Below are positions 45,576 through 54,920 of a stretch of 64,000 bases of DNA, piece after piece. The notes under the pieces are model-generated. The model was not told the origin of the DNA. It saw nothing but the letters and a program-made list of their open reading frames with translations, and did not search any database. The translations under genes and the position numbers were made by a program. The DNA comes from Mammaliicoccus lentus (lineage in GTDB: Bacteria > Bacillota > Bacilli > Staphylococcales > Staphylococcaceae), in assembly GCF_002902755.1 (NCBI RefSeq), contig NZ_PPRS01000008.1, positions 1-64,000 of the forward strand, given 5' to 3'. Positions within the stretch are counted from its first letter, which is position 1. Every line of letters begins with the position of its first letter.

Positions 45576-47273
45576 ATGTCACAAAAGAAACATGTCATTC
45601 CTAGAAATGAATATAAGAGACAAAGACGTGAATTCTTTCATAATTCAGAACGTGAGGAAAGAATTAGACAAGAACGTAAAGAAGACGAATTAAGACGTGC
45701 TCATGAAAAAGAACAACAAAAGAAAAACGAACAACGTGTTAAAGAAAATATGCAAAAGGCACGTATTGAAAAATTAACAAAAGAAGAAATTAAAAAGCAG
45801 AAAGAAGAATCAAAGGATCATCCAACGTTAGATTTAGATGATGAAAGATTAGAATCCAGTCATGAAGATAAATTTTCTAAAGAAGGTTCATCTATTGAAG
45901 ATGATGTTTCCTCAACAGAAAATACTGAAGATTCATTTGAAAATCTAAAAGATAACCAAAATCTAGATGATTCAGAAGAAAACAAATATAAGAAAGTACA
46001 TAATCAATCAAATAAGCTGAATAATAAGCAAGAAAATGAATTCGAAATAAATAAACAACTCGGCGCCGAACATGATGAAAAGGTAGAAAAGAAATCTCAA
46101 AATGATAAAAATATACTTAATATCATCTTATCGAAAATTGAAAAGCATTGGCCGATAATCGCTATTGTATTAGCTATTATACTTATATTCATATTAGTTT
46201 GGAGTATATTCCAAAATGTTAACCCACCAAATGAAAGTCGTAAATCTATAGAAGAGAAGCAATCTCAAAAAGGTTTCCAAAAACCAATAACAAATGTAAT
46301 GGAAGCTGTTGAGAAGTCTAAAAACTCTGTAGTTGGTGTTTCTCATGAGGATTCAGATATCTCAAGTAAAACTGAATCCTCTCAAAAAGAGAAAGAAGAA
46401 AATAGCGGTGTAGGATCAGGTGTAATTTATAAAGTAGAAAATAATAAAACATACATAGTGACAAATTCACACGTTATATCTAATGATAAATCACCAGTTA
46501 TTAGTGGTGAAAATGGTAAAAGGTATAAAGGTACTGTAGTAGGGTCGGATCAATGGTCTGATATTGCTGTTGTTACAATTCCCACAGATAAAGATGCTAA
46601 TTTTAAACCAATTAAATTTGAAGACTCTGATAACTTAATACTTGGAGAATCAGCTATTGTTATTGGTAGCCCATTAGGGGCGGAATTCCAAAATAGTATT
46701 TCTACAGGTGTAGTTTCTGGTTTAGATAGAACCGTTCCTATTGATTTTAATGGGGATGACGAATATGATTGGGAAATAAAAGCAATACAAACTGACGCAG
46801 CTGTAAACCCTGGTAATTCAGGCGGGCCTATATTAGATGCACAAGGTAATTTAATTGGTGTAGTATCATTAAAAATTGATATGCCTAATGTAGAGGGTAT
46901 GGCTTTTGCTATTCCTTCAAATGAGTCTGCTGAATATATCAAGAAATTAGAAAAAGATGGTAAAATCAAACGACCAGAAATGGGCATTATGGCTCAAAAT
47001 TATAAAACTTTAAAATCTGACGAACAATCGCAAATAACACTGCCTAGTAAATATAACTCTGGTATGGTTGTAACTGGTATTGATGAAAAAGGCAATGCTC
47101 AAAAAGCGGACGTTAAATTCCATGATGTTATTGTAGAAATGGATGGCAAGAAAATAGAAAATAACCTTGAATTCCGTAAAGAATTGTATAATAATCATAA
47201 GTCAGGTGAAGAAATTAAGCTTAAACTTATCCGAGAGGGTAAAGAAATAACTAAGACATTAACTTTAAAATAA
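45576..47273 (+). CDS. membrane-anchored HtrA-like serine protease
   Basis: A 565-residue surface quality-control protease. An unusually long, highly charged cytoplasmic N-terminus (about 1-185, Lys/Glu/Asn rich) precedes one membrane segment (about 193-212). The trypsin-like domain has the triad His299 (TNSHVI), Asp329 (WSDIAVV) and Ser415 (NPGNSGGP). A single PDZ domain is at about 470-560. AGGAGG precedes the ATG. No terminator separates it from ktrD, 16 bases downstream. Confidence 0.93.
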   Translation: MSQKKHVIPRNEYKRQRREFFHNSEREERIRQERKEDELRRAHEKEQQKKNEQRVKENMQKARIEKLTKEEIKKQKEESKDHPTLDLDDERLESSHEDKFSKEGSSIEDDVSSTENTEDSFENLKDNQNLDDSEENKYKKVHNQSNKLNNKQENEFEINKQLGAEHDEKVEKKSQNDKNILNIILSKIEKHWPIIAIVLAIILIFILVWSIFQNVNPPNESRKSIEEKQSQKGFQKPITNVMEAVEKSKNSVVGVSHEDSDISSKTESSQKEKEENSGVGSGVIYKVENNKTYIVTNSHVISNDKSPVISGENGKRYKGTVVGSDQWSDIAVVTIPTDKDANFKPIKFEDSDNLILGESAIVIGSPLGAEFQNSISTGVVSGLDRTVPIDFNGDDEYDWEIKAIQTDAAVNPGNSGGPILDAQGNLIGVVSLKIDMPNVEGMAFAIPSNESAEYIKKLEKDGKIKRPEMGIMAQNYKTLKSDEQSQITLPSKYNSGMVVTGIDEKGNAQKADVKFHDVIVEMDGKKIENNLEFRKELYNNHKSGEEIKLKLIREGKEITKTLTLK

Positions 47274-47289
47274 ATAGAGGTGACAATTT

Positions 47290-48642
47290 GTGTCCATTAT
47301 TAAATACTTTTTTCAAAAAATGACGCCGCAACAAGGTATTGTTTTGTATTATTTGGCCGCAATAATTGTCGCCTTTTTATTATTGAATTTACCTTATGTT
47401 GTAAAACCAGGTGTAAATATTGAGCCTGTAGATACTTTATTTGTAGCAGTGTCTGGAGTCAGTGTTACAGGACTAACTCCTGTAGTTATTGGAGAAACAT
47501 TTACGACTTTTGGACAAGCAGTTATATTAGTCATACTGAATATTGGTGGTATTGGTGTTATGGCTATAGGGACATTGCTCTGGGTTATATTAGGTAAGCA
47601 TATAGGACTTAGAGAAAGACAGCTTATTATGCTAGATAGTAATTCAACTGCAATGAATGGCGTTGTAAAATTAATATTAGATATTGTAAGAACGATTTTA
47701 ATGATAGAACTTATTGGGGCTATTTTATTATCTTTTTATTTTTATAAAGATATTGGGTCTGTGAATGAAGCTATACATCAAGGTATCTTTGCTTCAGTTT
47801 CTGCCACGACGAATGGTGGACTAGATATTACTGGAGACTCTTTAGCACCATATGCGAATGATTATTTTGTTCAAACGATTATAATGTTGCTTATTATGCT
47901 AGGCGCAATAGGTTTCCCTGTTTTAATAGAAGTTAAAACTTATATGAAAAATACTATACCAAACTTTAGATTTTCATTGTTTACGAAAATTGCGAGTGCT
48001 ACATATTTATTTTTATTTGTATTAGGTACGATAGTCATTTACCTATTTGAATTCTCAAATACATTTAAAGGAGCTACTTGGCATAAATCATTGTTTTATG
48101 CGATGTTTCAATCATCTTCAACACGAAGCGCCGGTTTATCAACCATAGATTTAACTCAATTTTCAGAAGCCACCAACTTTTTCTTAGGGGGTTTAATGTT
48201 TATCGGTTCATCTCCAAGTTCTGTTGGTGGAGGTATTCGTACAACAACATTTACTATACTAGTATTATACTTAGTTAACTTTAGTAATGGACGAACGACA
48301 ATTAAAGCTTTTAATCGGGAGGTACATCCGATAGATATACAAAGATCATTTGCCGTTATTTCATTAGCATTAGCTATCACATTTGTCGGTGTACTTGCCA
48401 TTGTGAGGTTCGAAGATGGTAAATATGATTTATTATCTATTTTCTTTGAAACCATGTCGGCATTTGGTACATGTGGCTTGTCCATGGGTATTACAGATGG
48501 ATTGCAATTAGGATCGAAAATAGTAATCATGATACTCATGTTTATCGGTCGCGTAGGATTATTATGTTTCGTTGTAATGTTAGGTGGAAAATCGGCGCCA
48601 GATAAATTCCATTATCCTAAAGAACGTATCCAAATAGGTTAG
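47290..48642 (+). CDS. ktrD: potassium channel subunit KtrD (TrkH/KtrB family)
   Basis: Membrane subunit of a Ktr-type K+ importer that works with a cytoplasmic KtrA/KtrC gating ring encoded elsewhere. The 450-residue protein has four pore loops, each with the filter glycine: SGVSVTGLTP, SATTNGGLDI, SSTRSAGLST and SAFGTCGLSM. The GTG start follows AGAGGTG. Whether KtrD or KtrB is the better name rests on neighbourhood: ktrD lies after the HtrA-like gene in S. aureus. Confidence 0.92.
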   Translation: MSIIKYFFQKMTPQQGIVLYYLAAIIVAFLLLNLPYVVKPGVNIEPVDTLFVAVSGVSVTGLTPVVIGETFTTFGQAVILVILNIGGIGVMAIGTLLWVILGKHIGLRERQLIMLDSNSTAMNGVVKLILDIVRTILMIELIGAILLSFYFYKDIGSVNEAIHQGIFASVSATTNGGLDITGDSLAPYANDYFVQTIIMLLIMLGAIGFPVLIEVKTYMKNTIPNFRFSLFTKIASATYLFLFVLGTIVIYLFEFSNTFKGATWHKSLFYAMFQSSSTRSAGLSTIDLTQFSEATNFFLGGLMFIGSSPSSVGGGIRTTTFTILVLYLVNFSNGRTTIKAFNREVHPIDIQRSFAVISLALAITFVGVLAIVRFEDGKYDLLSIFFETMSAFGTCGLSMGITDGLQLGSKIVIMILMFIGRVGLLCFVVMLGGKSAPDKFHYPKERIQIG

Positions 48643-48646
48643 TATT

Positions 48647-48694
48647 AAAAAAGGAACTTTTCGTTTAGAAATTTTAACGAAAAGTTCCTTTTTA
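48647..48694. terminator. bidirectional terminator between ktrD and the sensor kinase
   Basis: AAAAGGAACTTTTCGTT and AACGAAAAGTTCCTTTT form a perfect 17-bp stem with a 10-base loop and T-runs on both strands. Confidence 0.93.
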
Positions 48695-48733
48695 TTTTTA
48701 ATCTGCTAATGCTATTAGAGTTCTATTACATAT

Positions 48734-50206
48734 TTAGTTTTTAGAAACTGGTAAGGAAATAGTAAATGTTGTTCCTTCTCCTTCTTCAGAATGAACGTAT
48801 ATTTTTCCGTTCCAATCTTCTATTAATTTCTTACTTAAATATAGGCCAAGGCCACTTCCTGAAGATTTCGTTGTGAAAAATGGCTCAAATATGTTTTGGA
48901 TTGTTTCTTTTGTAATACCCGTACCATTATCTTTAAATTCTAGTGTTATATTGTTGTTAGAATCTATGTTCAAATTAATAGTTATATTTGCATTTGTTGT
49001 TTGTAGTAAAGCGTCTTTAGAGTTTTGGAATAAGTTTATCAATATTTGTTTCAATTGGTCTTCTGATAAATATGAATAAACAGGTTTATCAGGTAAGTTG
49101 AGTATAACGTTGATATTATTCTGTTCAAGTTCATACTCTAAGAATGCTTCCACATCTTGGATTGTTTGTACGATATTAATATTTTTATACTCTAGGTTTG
49201 TTGGTTTACCTAAATATAAAAACTGTGTAACGATATCATTTATACGTTCTAGCTCTTCGGTTATTATATTGAAATGTGTATCTAATTTATTTTTATCATA
49301 TTTCATTCTCGTTAATTCTATAAATCCATTGATACTAGTTAAGGGATTTTTAATTTCATGAGCAGTATTTGCAGCTAATGTCCCTATTAGTCTAAGTTTT
49401 TCATTATTTGCTTGTTCTATTAAACGCTCATGTTCTATTCTTTCTAAGCGACTTTTATACACTAATGCAACGATTGTTAATAATAAAAATATAACTAAAA
49501 ATATTAATAGACTTGGAATTACTATTCTTGAAATGAAAAAGTATTGTCCAGAAATATTTATCAAGAATGGTAAGTCTTTATATACATAGTTGATGGATTT
49601 AGAGTTTTTAAATTCAGGTCCAATTTGATAAATTTCTGTTCCATTAATCGATTGAATATTAATATTAAATCGGTTTGAAATAAGTTTTATCTCATCTTGA
49701 AATGCGTTCATATTAATTTCAACAGCTGATGTATAATCTTTATTTTTAACTTTTAGTTGAGTTGTTAATAGTAGTATATCTGAATTTTTAAGAGATTTCT
49801 TTTTAGTTCTTAATTCGTCTTTATTAGAAACTGGAAAACGATGTTTATAAGTCTGATATTCTTCTATATCTGTATATCCCTTACCTTTAGAGTCATATAC
49901 AATATTATCTTGATTATCTATTATGTAAATGTGATCAATCCATGTGTATCTCGTATGATTATCTTCTAAAAATTTATTTATAAAGTCTTCATTATTTGTA
50001 TTAGATAATATAGTCGTTAAAGACTCTGAAATACTATCTGCTTGAGTAATGAAAGTTCCTATTTTTAAATCTATGATCTCTTTTGTAGCATCTAATCTTT
50101 GATGTATTCTAGTGGTATAATTTTTATTTAATACCCAGCCAATTAATACTGAAACAGTTAAAGCAAAGATTATATTTAGAATGATTATTTTTTTAAATGA
50201 TTTCAT
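48734..50206 (-). CDS. orphan sensor histidine kinase (sporulation-kinase-like)
   Basis: A 490-residue membrane kinase. Membrane segments at about 7-25 and 225-250 enclose a ~200-residue extracellular sensor of dCache-like size. The H-box TAHEIKNPLTSINGFIEL has the phosphorylated His283, followed by N-box NLFQNSKDAL near 388 and G-boxes DNGTGI and GSGLGLYLSKKL. These motifs resemble the KinB/KinA group of Bacillus. No response-regulator gene is adjacent. AGGAG precedes the ATG. I do not recall this gene here in S. aureus. Confidence 0.88.
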   Translation of the reverse strand: MKSFKKIIILNIIFALTVSVLIGWVLNKNYTTRIHQRLDATKEIIDLKIGTFITQADSISESLTTILSNTNNEDFINKFLEDNHTRYTWIDHIYIIDNQDNIVYDSKGKGYTDIEEYQTYKHRFPVSNKDELRTKKKSLKNSDILLLTTQLKVKNKDYTSAVEINMNAFQDEIKLISNRFNINIQSINGTEIYQIGPEFKNSKSINYVYKDLPFLINISGQYFFISRIVIPSLLIFLVIFLLLTIVALVYKSRLERIEHERLIEQANNEKLRLIGTLAANTAHEIKNPLTSINGFIELTRMKYDKNKLDTHFNIITEELERINDIVTQFLYLGKPTNLEYKNINIVQTIQDVEAFLEYELEQNNINVILNLPDKPVYSYLSEDQLKQILINLFQNSKDALLQTTNANITINLNIDSNNNITLEFKDNGTGITKETIQNIFEPFFTTKSSGSGLGLYLSKKLIEDWNGKIYVHSEEGEGTTFTISLPVSKN

Positions 50207-50306
50207 AAACGTCTCCTACCTCTGTTGATGTTATTCTACCAAATTAGCAGAAAAAAACATAACTCTTTTTAAAAATGGTAAAATAAAAGTAAAAGGGGGA
50301 AAAACA

Positions 50307-51821
50307 TTGAATACTAATGAAACTGTGACAATTGATTTGTTAGCTACTTCTGACTTACATGGACAAATAGGTAGGACAGGAATAAGTGGTAATATATTAA
50401 AAATGGCTACTTATGTTAAGCATAAGCGTAAGACAAATCACCATGTATTATTGCTTGATAATGGTGGTATGTTATCTGGTTCAATGTTTGCATTTTATTA
50501 TGCTCAAATTGCGCCATATAAACGTAATCCAATGATTAAGATTATGAATGATATGAAATTTGATGCGAGTGGGGTTAGCCCAGATGAATTTAACTTCGGG
50601 TTAGATTTTTTAAATCGTTCAATTGCTTTAAGCCGTTTCCCATGGTTAGCAGCTAATATAGAACATAGCAAAACAAAAGAACCTTATTTTACAACACCTT
50701 ACACTATAAAATATGTAGATGGAATTAAAATAGGAATTATAGGATTTACTTCAAGCGGTTTAATGGAGAATAAAAATGTAGAATTAGAGAACGAAGTAAC
50801 TGTTGGAGAATCTATGGTATCAGCTAAGAGATGGGTGAGGTATTTACATGAGAAAGAAAGCCCTGACTTTTTAATTATGCTGTATCATGGTGGATTAAAT
50901 ACTTATACAGATAAAAGTAATTACAGAGCTTATTATAGTCATAATGCTGAAAATATGATGAAAAGCACTGAAGGTGTGAACGTTATTATAACAGGGCATC
51001 AAGAGCATGTAGTTGATATGAAAGTGGCTGAAACTCACTTTATCCAACCAGGAAAAGATGCGACTAATATCATTGATATGTCTATACAATTTAAGAAAAG
51101 AACAAATTCTGTAGAAATCATAGACTCTTCTATTAAGCATGTTGAAATTTCAAGTTATCCTGAAGATAGAGACTTATTAGAACTTACTTATTTTGATCAA
51201 AAAGCTGTACAACACTGGGCAGAACTACCTGTAGTAGACATGCCAGTTATATTAGATTATAAAGATATAAAAGATTTGTTTATAGAGCCACATGTATTTA
51301 TTCAATGCATTCAAAATAGTATGCAGAGAGCATTTAACAATGTGGATTTTGTTTGTGCACAAATAGGTAATCCTGAAGGTAAAGGTTTAAGGGGTGAAAT
51401 TCAAAATAAAGATGTCTATCATTCTTATATTCACACGGATAAGCCAATCAAAATCACTTTATCAGGCAAAGAAATAAAACGTATTCTTGAGAGAACAGCT
51501 ACAGCATTAAGTAATCAAAATGGTGAAGTTTATTATAACGAGGAGATTCTTGAACCTACATTGATGACCGTTTGGAAAGGGTTTAACTATACAGTTAATA
51601 TAAATAAACCAATTGGTCACCGCATAGTTATGGAAGATGTTGATTTAGAAAGTGAATATATAGTTGTCATGACAGATTATTTATATAGAAATGTAAAAAA
51701 TATTATTTCAGGAAATGATTATGTTATGTCTAAAAAGACAGTCATTGAATATATAATAGAAGAATTATCAGAAACTAAAGGTAGAATAGAACTAGACCAT
51801 CATTTTGAAATCATAAAATAA
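50307..51821 (+). CDS. 5'-nucleotidase/metallophosphoesterase-like protein with altered active site
   Basis: A 504-residue protein with the layout of UshA/YfkN-type enzymes: metallophosphoesterase domain (about 1-270) then a 5'-nucleotidase C-terminal domain. The first motif TSDLHGQ and the last GHQEH are recognisable. However, the usual GD motif reads DNGGML, and the usual GNHE motif reads SPDEFNFG, so the catalytic Asn-His pair is missing. No signal peptide, so probably cytoplasmic. TTG start after AAGGGGG. Activity is doubtful. Confidence 0.82.
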   Translation: MNTNETVTIDLLATSDLHGQIGRTGISGNILKMATYVKHKRKTNHHVLLLDNGGMLSGSMFAFYYAQIAPYKRNPMIKIMNDMKFDASGVSPDEFNFGLDFLNRSIALSRFPWLAANIEHSKTKEPYFTTPYTIKYVDGIKIGIIGFTSSGLMENKNVELENEVTVGESMVSAKRWVRYLHEKESPDFLIMLYHGGLNTYTDKSNYRAYYSHNAENMMKSTEGVNVIITGHQEHVVDMKVAETHFIQPGKDATNIIDMSIQFKKRTNSVEIIDSSIKHVEISSYPEDRDLLELTYFDQKAVQHWAELPVVDMPVILDYKDIKDLFIEPHVFIQCIQNSMQRAFNNVDFVCAQIGNPEGKGLRGEIQNKDVYHSYIHTDKPIKITLSGKEIKRILERTATALSNQNGEVYYNEEILEPTLMTVWKGFNYTVNINKPIGHRIVMEDVDLESEYIVVMTDYLYRNVKNIISGNDYVMSKKTVIEYIIEELSETKGRIELDHHFEIIK

Positions 51822-51864
51822 AAACAACAATCCATTGATTAATTTGGCAATGGATTGTTGTTTT
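51821..51864. terminator. bidirectional terminator between convergent genes
   Basis: AAAACAACAATCCATTG and CAATGGATTGTTGTTTT form a perfect 17-bp stem with a 10-base loop. Confidence 0.92.
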
Positions 51865-51899
51865 AAATTTTGAATTAAACTTGTATGTTTCAAAATATT

Positions 51900-52505
51900 T
51901 TAACTAAATATAATTACGAGTATGATAATAGCTGCTACTTGAGCTATATATGATGTAATAATTCGTTTCGTGTAAAAATATAAAGTAGACAATATTAATT
52001 GAGCTAATAAAATAAATACAAAGATAGGAATATTACCTAAGTATAAAAATAATGAGCTTGAAGCTAATGCGGCGATTACAATTGCAATAATAGGTTGAGA
52101 TAGTTTTTGTTGCAATTGATTTTGTAATATTGTTCTAATATATAGTTCGTGACAAGGAATTGCGATTACAATAGTTACAAGCATTTGCCATTTATAGAAA
52201 ACACCAGCGCGCATTAATTCTTTAAATAGTGCTTCATAAGACAGACCACTATAAATGAGTGATAATAAAAGCTGCAATAAGACTAAAAATATTGCGCCTA
52301 TTAAACCGTACCCAATAGATTGTAATAATCGTTTAGATTTAATTTCTCTTTGGTAAAATATATAGCTTATTCCAGCAATTAGCATAATACCAGTATATAA
52401 ATACCAGAACACTTCTTTTTCACCTTTCATAATAAATAATAAAATATGAAAGAGGACGAAGCTTGAAATAAACCATATTAATTGAGCATTAATTTGTTTT
52501 TTCAC
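51900..52505 (-). CDS. CPBP-like intramembrane protein, probably not a functional protease
   Basis: A 201-residue protein with six or seven membrane segments. The segment IPCHELYIRTILQNQL near residue 117 aligns with the EExxxR motif of CPBP/Abi proteases, but the first Glu is His, and the later conserved His (SSLFLYLGN region) is also not evident. It may be a non-catalytic relative. A DUF2187 gene lies two bases upstream on the same strand, so they form an operon. Confidence 0.68.
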   Translation of the reverse strand: MKKQINAQLIWFISSFVLFHILLFIMKGEKEVFWYLYTGIMLIAGISYIFYQREIKSKRLLQSIGYGLIGAIFLVLLQLLLSLIYSGLSYEALFKELMRAGVFYKWQMLVTIVIAIPCHELYIRTILQNQLQQKLSQPIIAIVIAALASSSLFLYLGNIPIFVFILLAQLILSTLYFYTKRIITSYIAQVAAIIILVIIFS

Positions 52506-52507
52506 TA

Positions 52508-52693
52508 TTATCCCTCATTAGAAATTATAGTATAACGCTTATGGTTTACTACTGTTTTTTCTGGTAATTCCAAACTTTCGAAGTTATCCATAATTGTTAA
52601 ATCTACGATAACTGAGTTTTCATTAATTTTTTCAACGCGTCCTTTTAAGCCATCTTGAAATTCTATGATATTTCCTACTTCTGCAATTGTCAT
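52508..52693 (-). CDS. DUF2187 (YkvS-like) small protein
   Basis: A 61-residue beta-rich protein of KOW-like appearance: GNIIEFQDGLKGRVEKIN then NSVIVDLTI. It matches the DUF2187 family found across Firmicutes. Function unknown. The ATG follows AGGAGG. Cotranscribed with the CPBP-like gene. Confidence 0.82.
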   Translation of the reverse strand: MTIAEVGNIIEFQDGLKGRVEKINENSVIVDLTIMDNFESLELPEKTVVNHKRYTIISNEG

Positions 52694-52864
52694 TTTAATC
52701 CTCCTAAATAATACTAAGAAACATTATACTAAATTACCTATACATATAAAAGTAAAATGTGAATATACCTCTATATTATCACAAACATTTCATACATATG
52801 ATTAATTCAACATATGGTAATATAATATTGAGGCTGATTGGGGAAAAATAAGGAGGAAATATGA

Positions 52865-53860
52865 ATGAAATTTATAAGTAACAATGGTATTACCGATCCA
52901 ATGATTAACTTGGCTATGGAAGAATATGTACTCACTTCTTTGCCTAAAGACGATAGCTATTTCTTATTCTATATTAACCAACCATCTATAATTGTTGGTA
53001 AAAATCAAAATACAATTGAAGAAGTTAATCAATCTTACGTTGAAGAACATAATATCAAAGTTGTAAGAAGGATTTCTGGCGGTGGAGCAGTCTATCATGA
53101 TTTAGGTAATCTAAATTTCAGTTTTGTAACGAAAGACGATGAAGATAGCTTTCACAATTTTGCTAAATTCACACAACCAATAGTAGATGCTTTAAATGAA
53201 ATGGGTGTTAAAGCTGAATTATCTGGTCGAAATGATATCCAAGTAGGAGAAAGAAAGATTTCAGGAAATGCAATGGTTAAACAAAGAGATAGAATGTTCT
53301 CTCACGGCACTTTAATGTTGGATAGTGAAATAGAAGAAGTTGTAAATGCATTACGTGTTAGTGAAGCAAAAATTAAATCAAAAGGTATTAAATCAATTCG
53401 ATCAAGAGTTGCAAACATTCAAGAATTTCTTGAAGAGCCTATGGATATTGAAACATTTAAACAGCGTATTCTAACTTCAATATTTAAACAACAAGGTAGT
53501 GAAGAAGTAGAAGAGTATCACTTAACTCAAGAAGATTGGGATAAGATTAACGAACTTAGTCAAAATAAATACCAAAAGTGGGAATGGAATTACGGTAAAA
53601 ATCCTAAATATAACTTTGAAAGAAGTCACAAATTTGATAGAGGACTTATTCAAATTAAATTGGATGTTAAGAAAGGTAATATTGAACATGCAGCTATTTT
53701 CGGTGATTTCTTTGGTGTAGGGGATGTTAAAGATATTGAAGATGCTTTAATAGGAGTACAACATCAAAAATCATCTATTACTGAAGCTTTAAAAGATGTA
53801 GATGCATTTTATTATTTTGGTGATATCAAAAAAGAAGATATTATTGATTTAATGTTATAA
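52865..53860 (+). CDS. lplA: lipoate-protein ligase A
   Basis: Attaches scavenged lipoate to E2 subunits and GcvH through lipoyl-AMP. The 331-residue protein has the conserved RRISGGGAVYHD near residue 72, GRNDI near 120 and KISGNAM with the catalytic Lys near 133, plus the C-terminal accessory domain. GGAGG precedes the ATG. It stands alone with its own terminator. Substrate range among the staphylococcal LplA1/LplA2 types cannot be told apart. Confidence 0.94.
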   Translation: MKFISNNGITDPMINLAMEEYVLTSLPKDDSYFLFYINQPSIIVGKNQNTIEEVNQSYVEEHNIKVVRRISGGGAVYHDLGNLNFSFVTKDDEDSFHNFAKFTQPIVDALNEMGVKAELSGRNDIQVGERKISGNAMVKQRDRMFSHGTLMLDSEIEEVVNALRVSEAKIKSKGIKSIRSRVANIQEFLEEPMDIETFKQRILTSIFKQQGSEEVEEYHLTQEDWDKINELSQNKYQKWEWNYGKNPKYNFERSHKFDRGLIQIKLDVKKGNIEHAAIFGDFFGVGDVKDIEDALIGVQHQKSSITEALKDVDAFYYFGDIKKEDIIDLML

Positions 53861-53862
53861 AG

Positions 53863-53905
53863 AAAGGAGACTATTTTTGATTTGGGTCAAAAGTAGTCTC
53901 CTTTT
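53863..53905 (+). terminator. lplA terminator
   Basis: AAAGGAGACTA (53863-53873) pairs with TAGTCTCCTTT (53894-53904), extended by TTTTTGA/TCAAAAG pairing in the loop. T-run is short. Confidence 0.82.
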
Positions 53906-53929
53906 ATGTTCTAGTATTTAAATGACAAT

Positions 53930-54145
53930 TCACGATTGTAAATCCTCCAATTGAATTAATTCTTCACTGTATTGATCGAACAATTCATTATTTCGATTTA
54001 CAAGTGCTTCATCAATTAAAATAGCTAATTCACGCTTTCGATTTTCACGAAGTGCAGAGTCAATAACAAGTTCAACTGATAAATCATTTAAGTTATTAAC
54101 AAACGTTTCTAGACTTTGGTGTTTAACTTGTGAATATTGTTTCAT
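53930..54145 (-). CDS. IDEAL-domain small protein
   Basis: A 71-residue helical protein. The core VIDSALRENRKRELAILIDEALVNRNNELFDQYSEEL (given in part: LAILIDEALVNRNNELFDQY) shows the IDEAL pattern of interaction modules found in ComK-related and other Firmicute proteins. The ATG at 54145 is nine bases after AAGGGG; the longer frame upstream lacks a ribosome site. An IDEAL protein near comK is usual in staphylococci. Function unknown. Confidence 0.82.
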   Translation of the reverse strand: MKQYSQVKHQSLETFVNNLNDLSVELVIDSALRENRKRELAILIDEALVNRNNELFDQYSEELIQLEDLQS

Positions 54146-54399
54146 TTTCAACAACCCCTTGACTTTATTTGTTAAAATTATAGCGTATTTATTTTCTAAA
54201 TGCAATGAATATTCAGAAATTTTAAAAACTTTCGCTATTTGATTGAAAAGCTAACTATAGACCTCTATATTTATATTATAATTAAGTGTTTGTAATATTC
54301 AAACTTTTATGCTCAACCTTATTTTACCATGTGAAAATAATAAAATAAAATATTAATAATGTAAAGATATGTAATTTTTTATTAAAGGAGAGAAATTAA

Positions 54400-54765
54400 A
54401 TGTTTAAATTTAAAAAGTGGGACCATATACAATTATCAGCACCTAAAGGATCTGAAGATACAGCAAGAGAATTTTATGCAAATAAATTAGGATTTAATGA
54501 AATAGAAAAACCGAAATCTTTACAAGGTAACGGCGGTGTTTGGTTGAATATTAATGATATAGATTTACACATCGGTATTGAAGAGGAATTTAATGCTTTA
54601 AAGAAAGCTCATCCAGCTATTAATATTGAGAATTTAGAAGCATTTAAAATTTATTGTGACGAAGTGAATATTAAATATCAATCTGATGATAGATTTCCAG
54701 GGGCAAAAAGGATTTTTATTAGAGATCCCTTTAATAATAGATTAGAGTTCATAGAAAAAATATAG
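54400..54765 (+). CDS. VOC-superfamily (glyoxalase/bleomycin-resistance fold) protein
   Basis: A 121-residue protein with WDHIQLSAPKGSEDTAREFY at the start, a metal-site His in IDLHIGIE near residue 54, and the final IRDPFNNRLEFIEKI strand with Glu, all typical of VOC enzymes. Substrate unknown. Start ATG after AAAGGAG. Confidence 0.88.
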   Translation: MFKFKKWDHIQLSAPKGSEDTAREFYANKLGFNEIEKPKSLQGNGGVWLNINDIDLHIGIEEEFNALKKAHPAINIENLEAFKIYCDEVNIKYQSDDRFPGAKRIFIRDPFNNRLEFIEKI

Positions 54766-54783
54766 AATTTTAATAAAAAAGTA

Positions 54784-54812
54784 TTGACCATAATTTAATA
54801 TTTGTATATATT
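54784..54812 (+). promoter_or_regulatory. comK promoter
   Basis: TTGACC (54784-54789) and TATATT (54807-54812) with 17-base spacing give a leader of about 100 bases before comK. Confidence 0.6.
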
Positions 54813-54920
54813 TAAATTAAATAAAAAGAAAAATTGCTAAGGGAGGAGGGAAATTAAATATAGTATAAAATTTTTAATAAAGTAGTATAGTAATACAAAT
54901 AATTGTAAAGGAGGTCGTCT

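Noticed and set aside
45487-45693. 68-codon frame overlapping the HtrA-like start
   Set aside because: It is in another frame of a gene with a good AGGAGG site and lacks its own.
48734-50206. Mobile element carrying the sensor kinase
   Set aside because: No transposase, integrase or flanking repeats; base composition matches neighbours.
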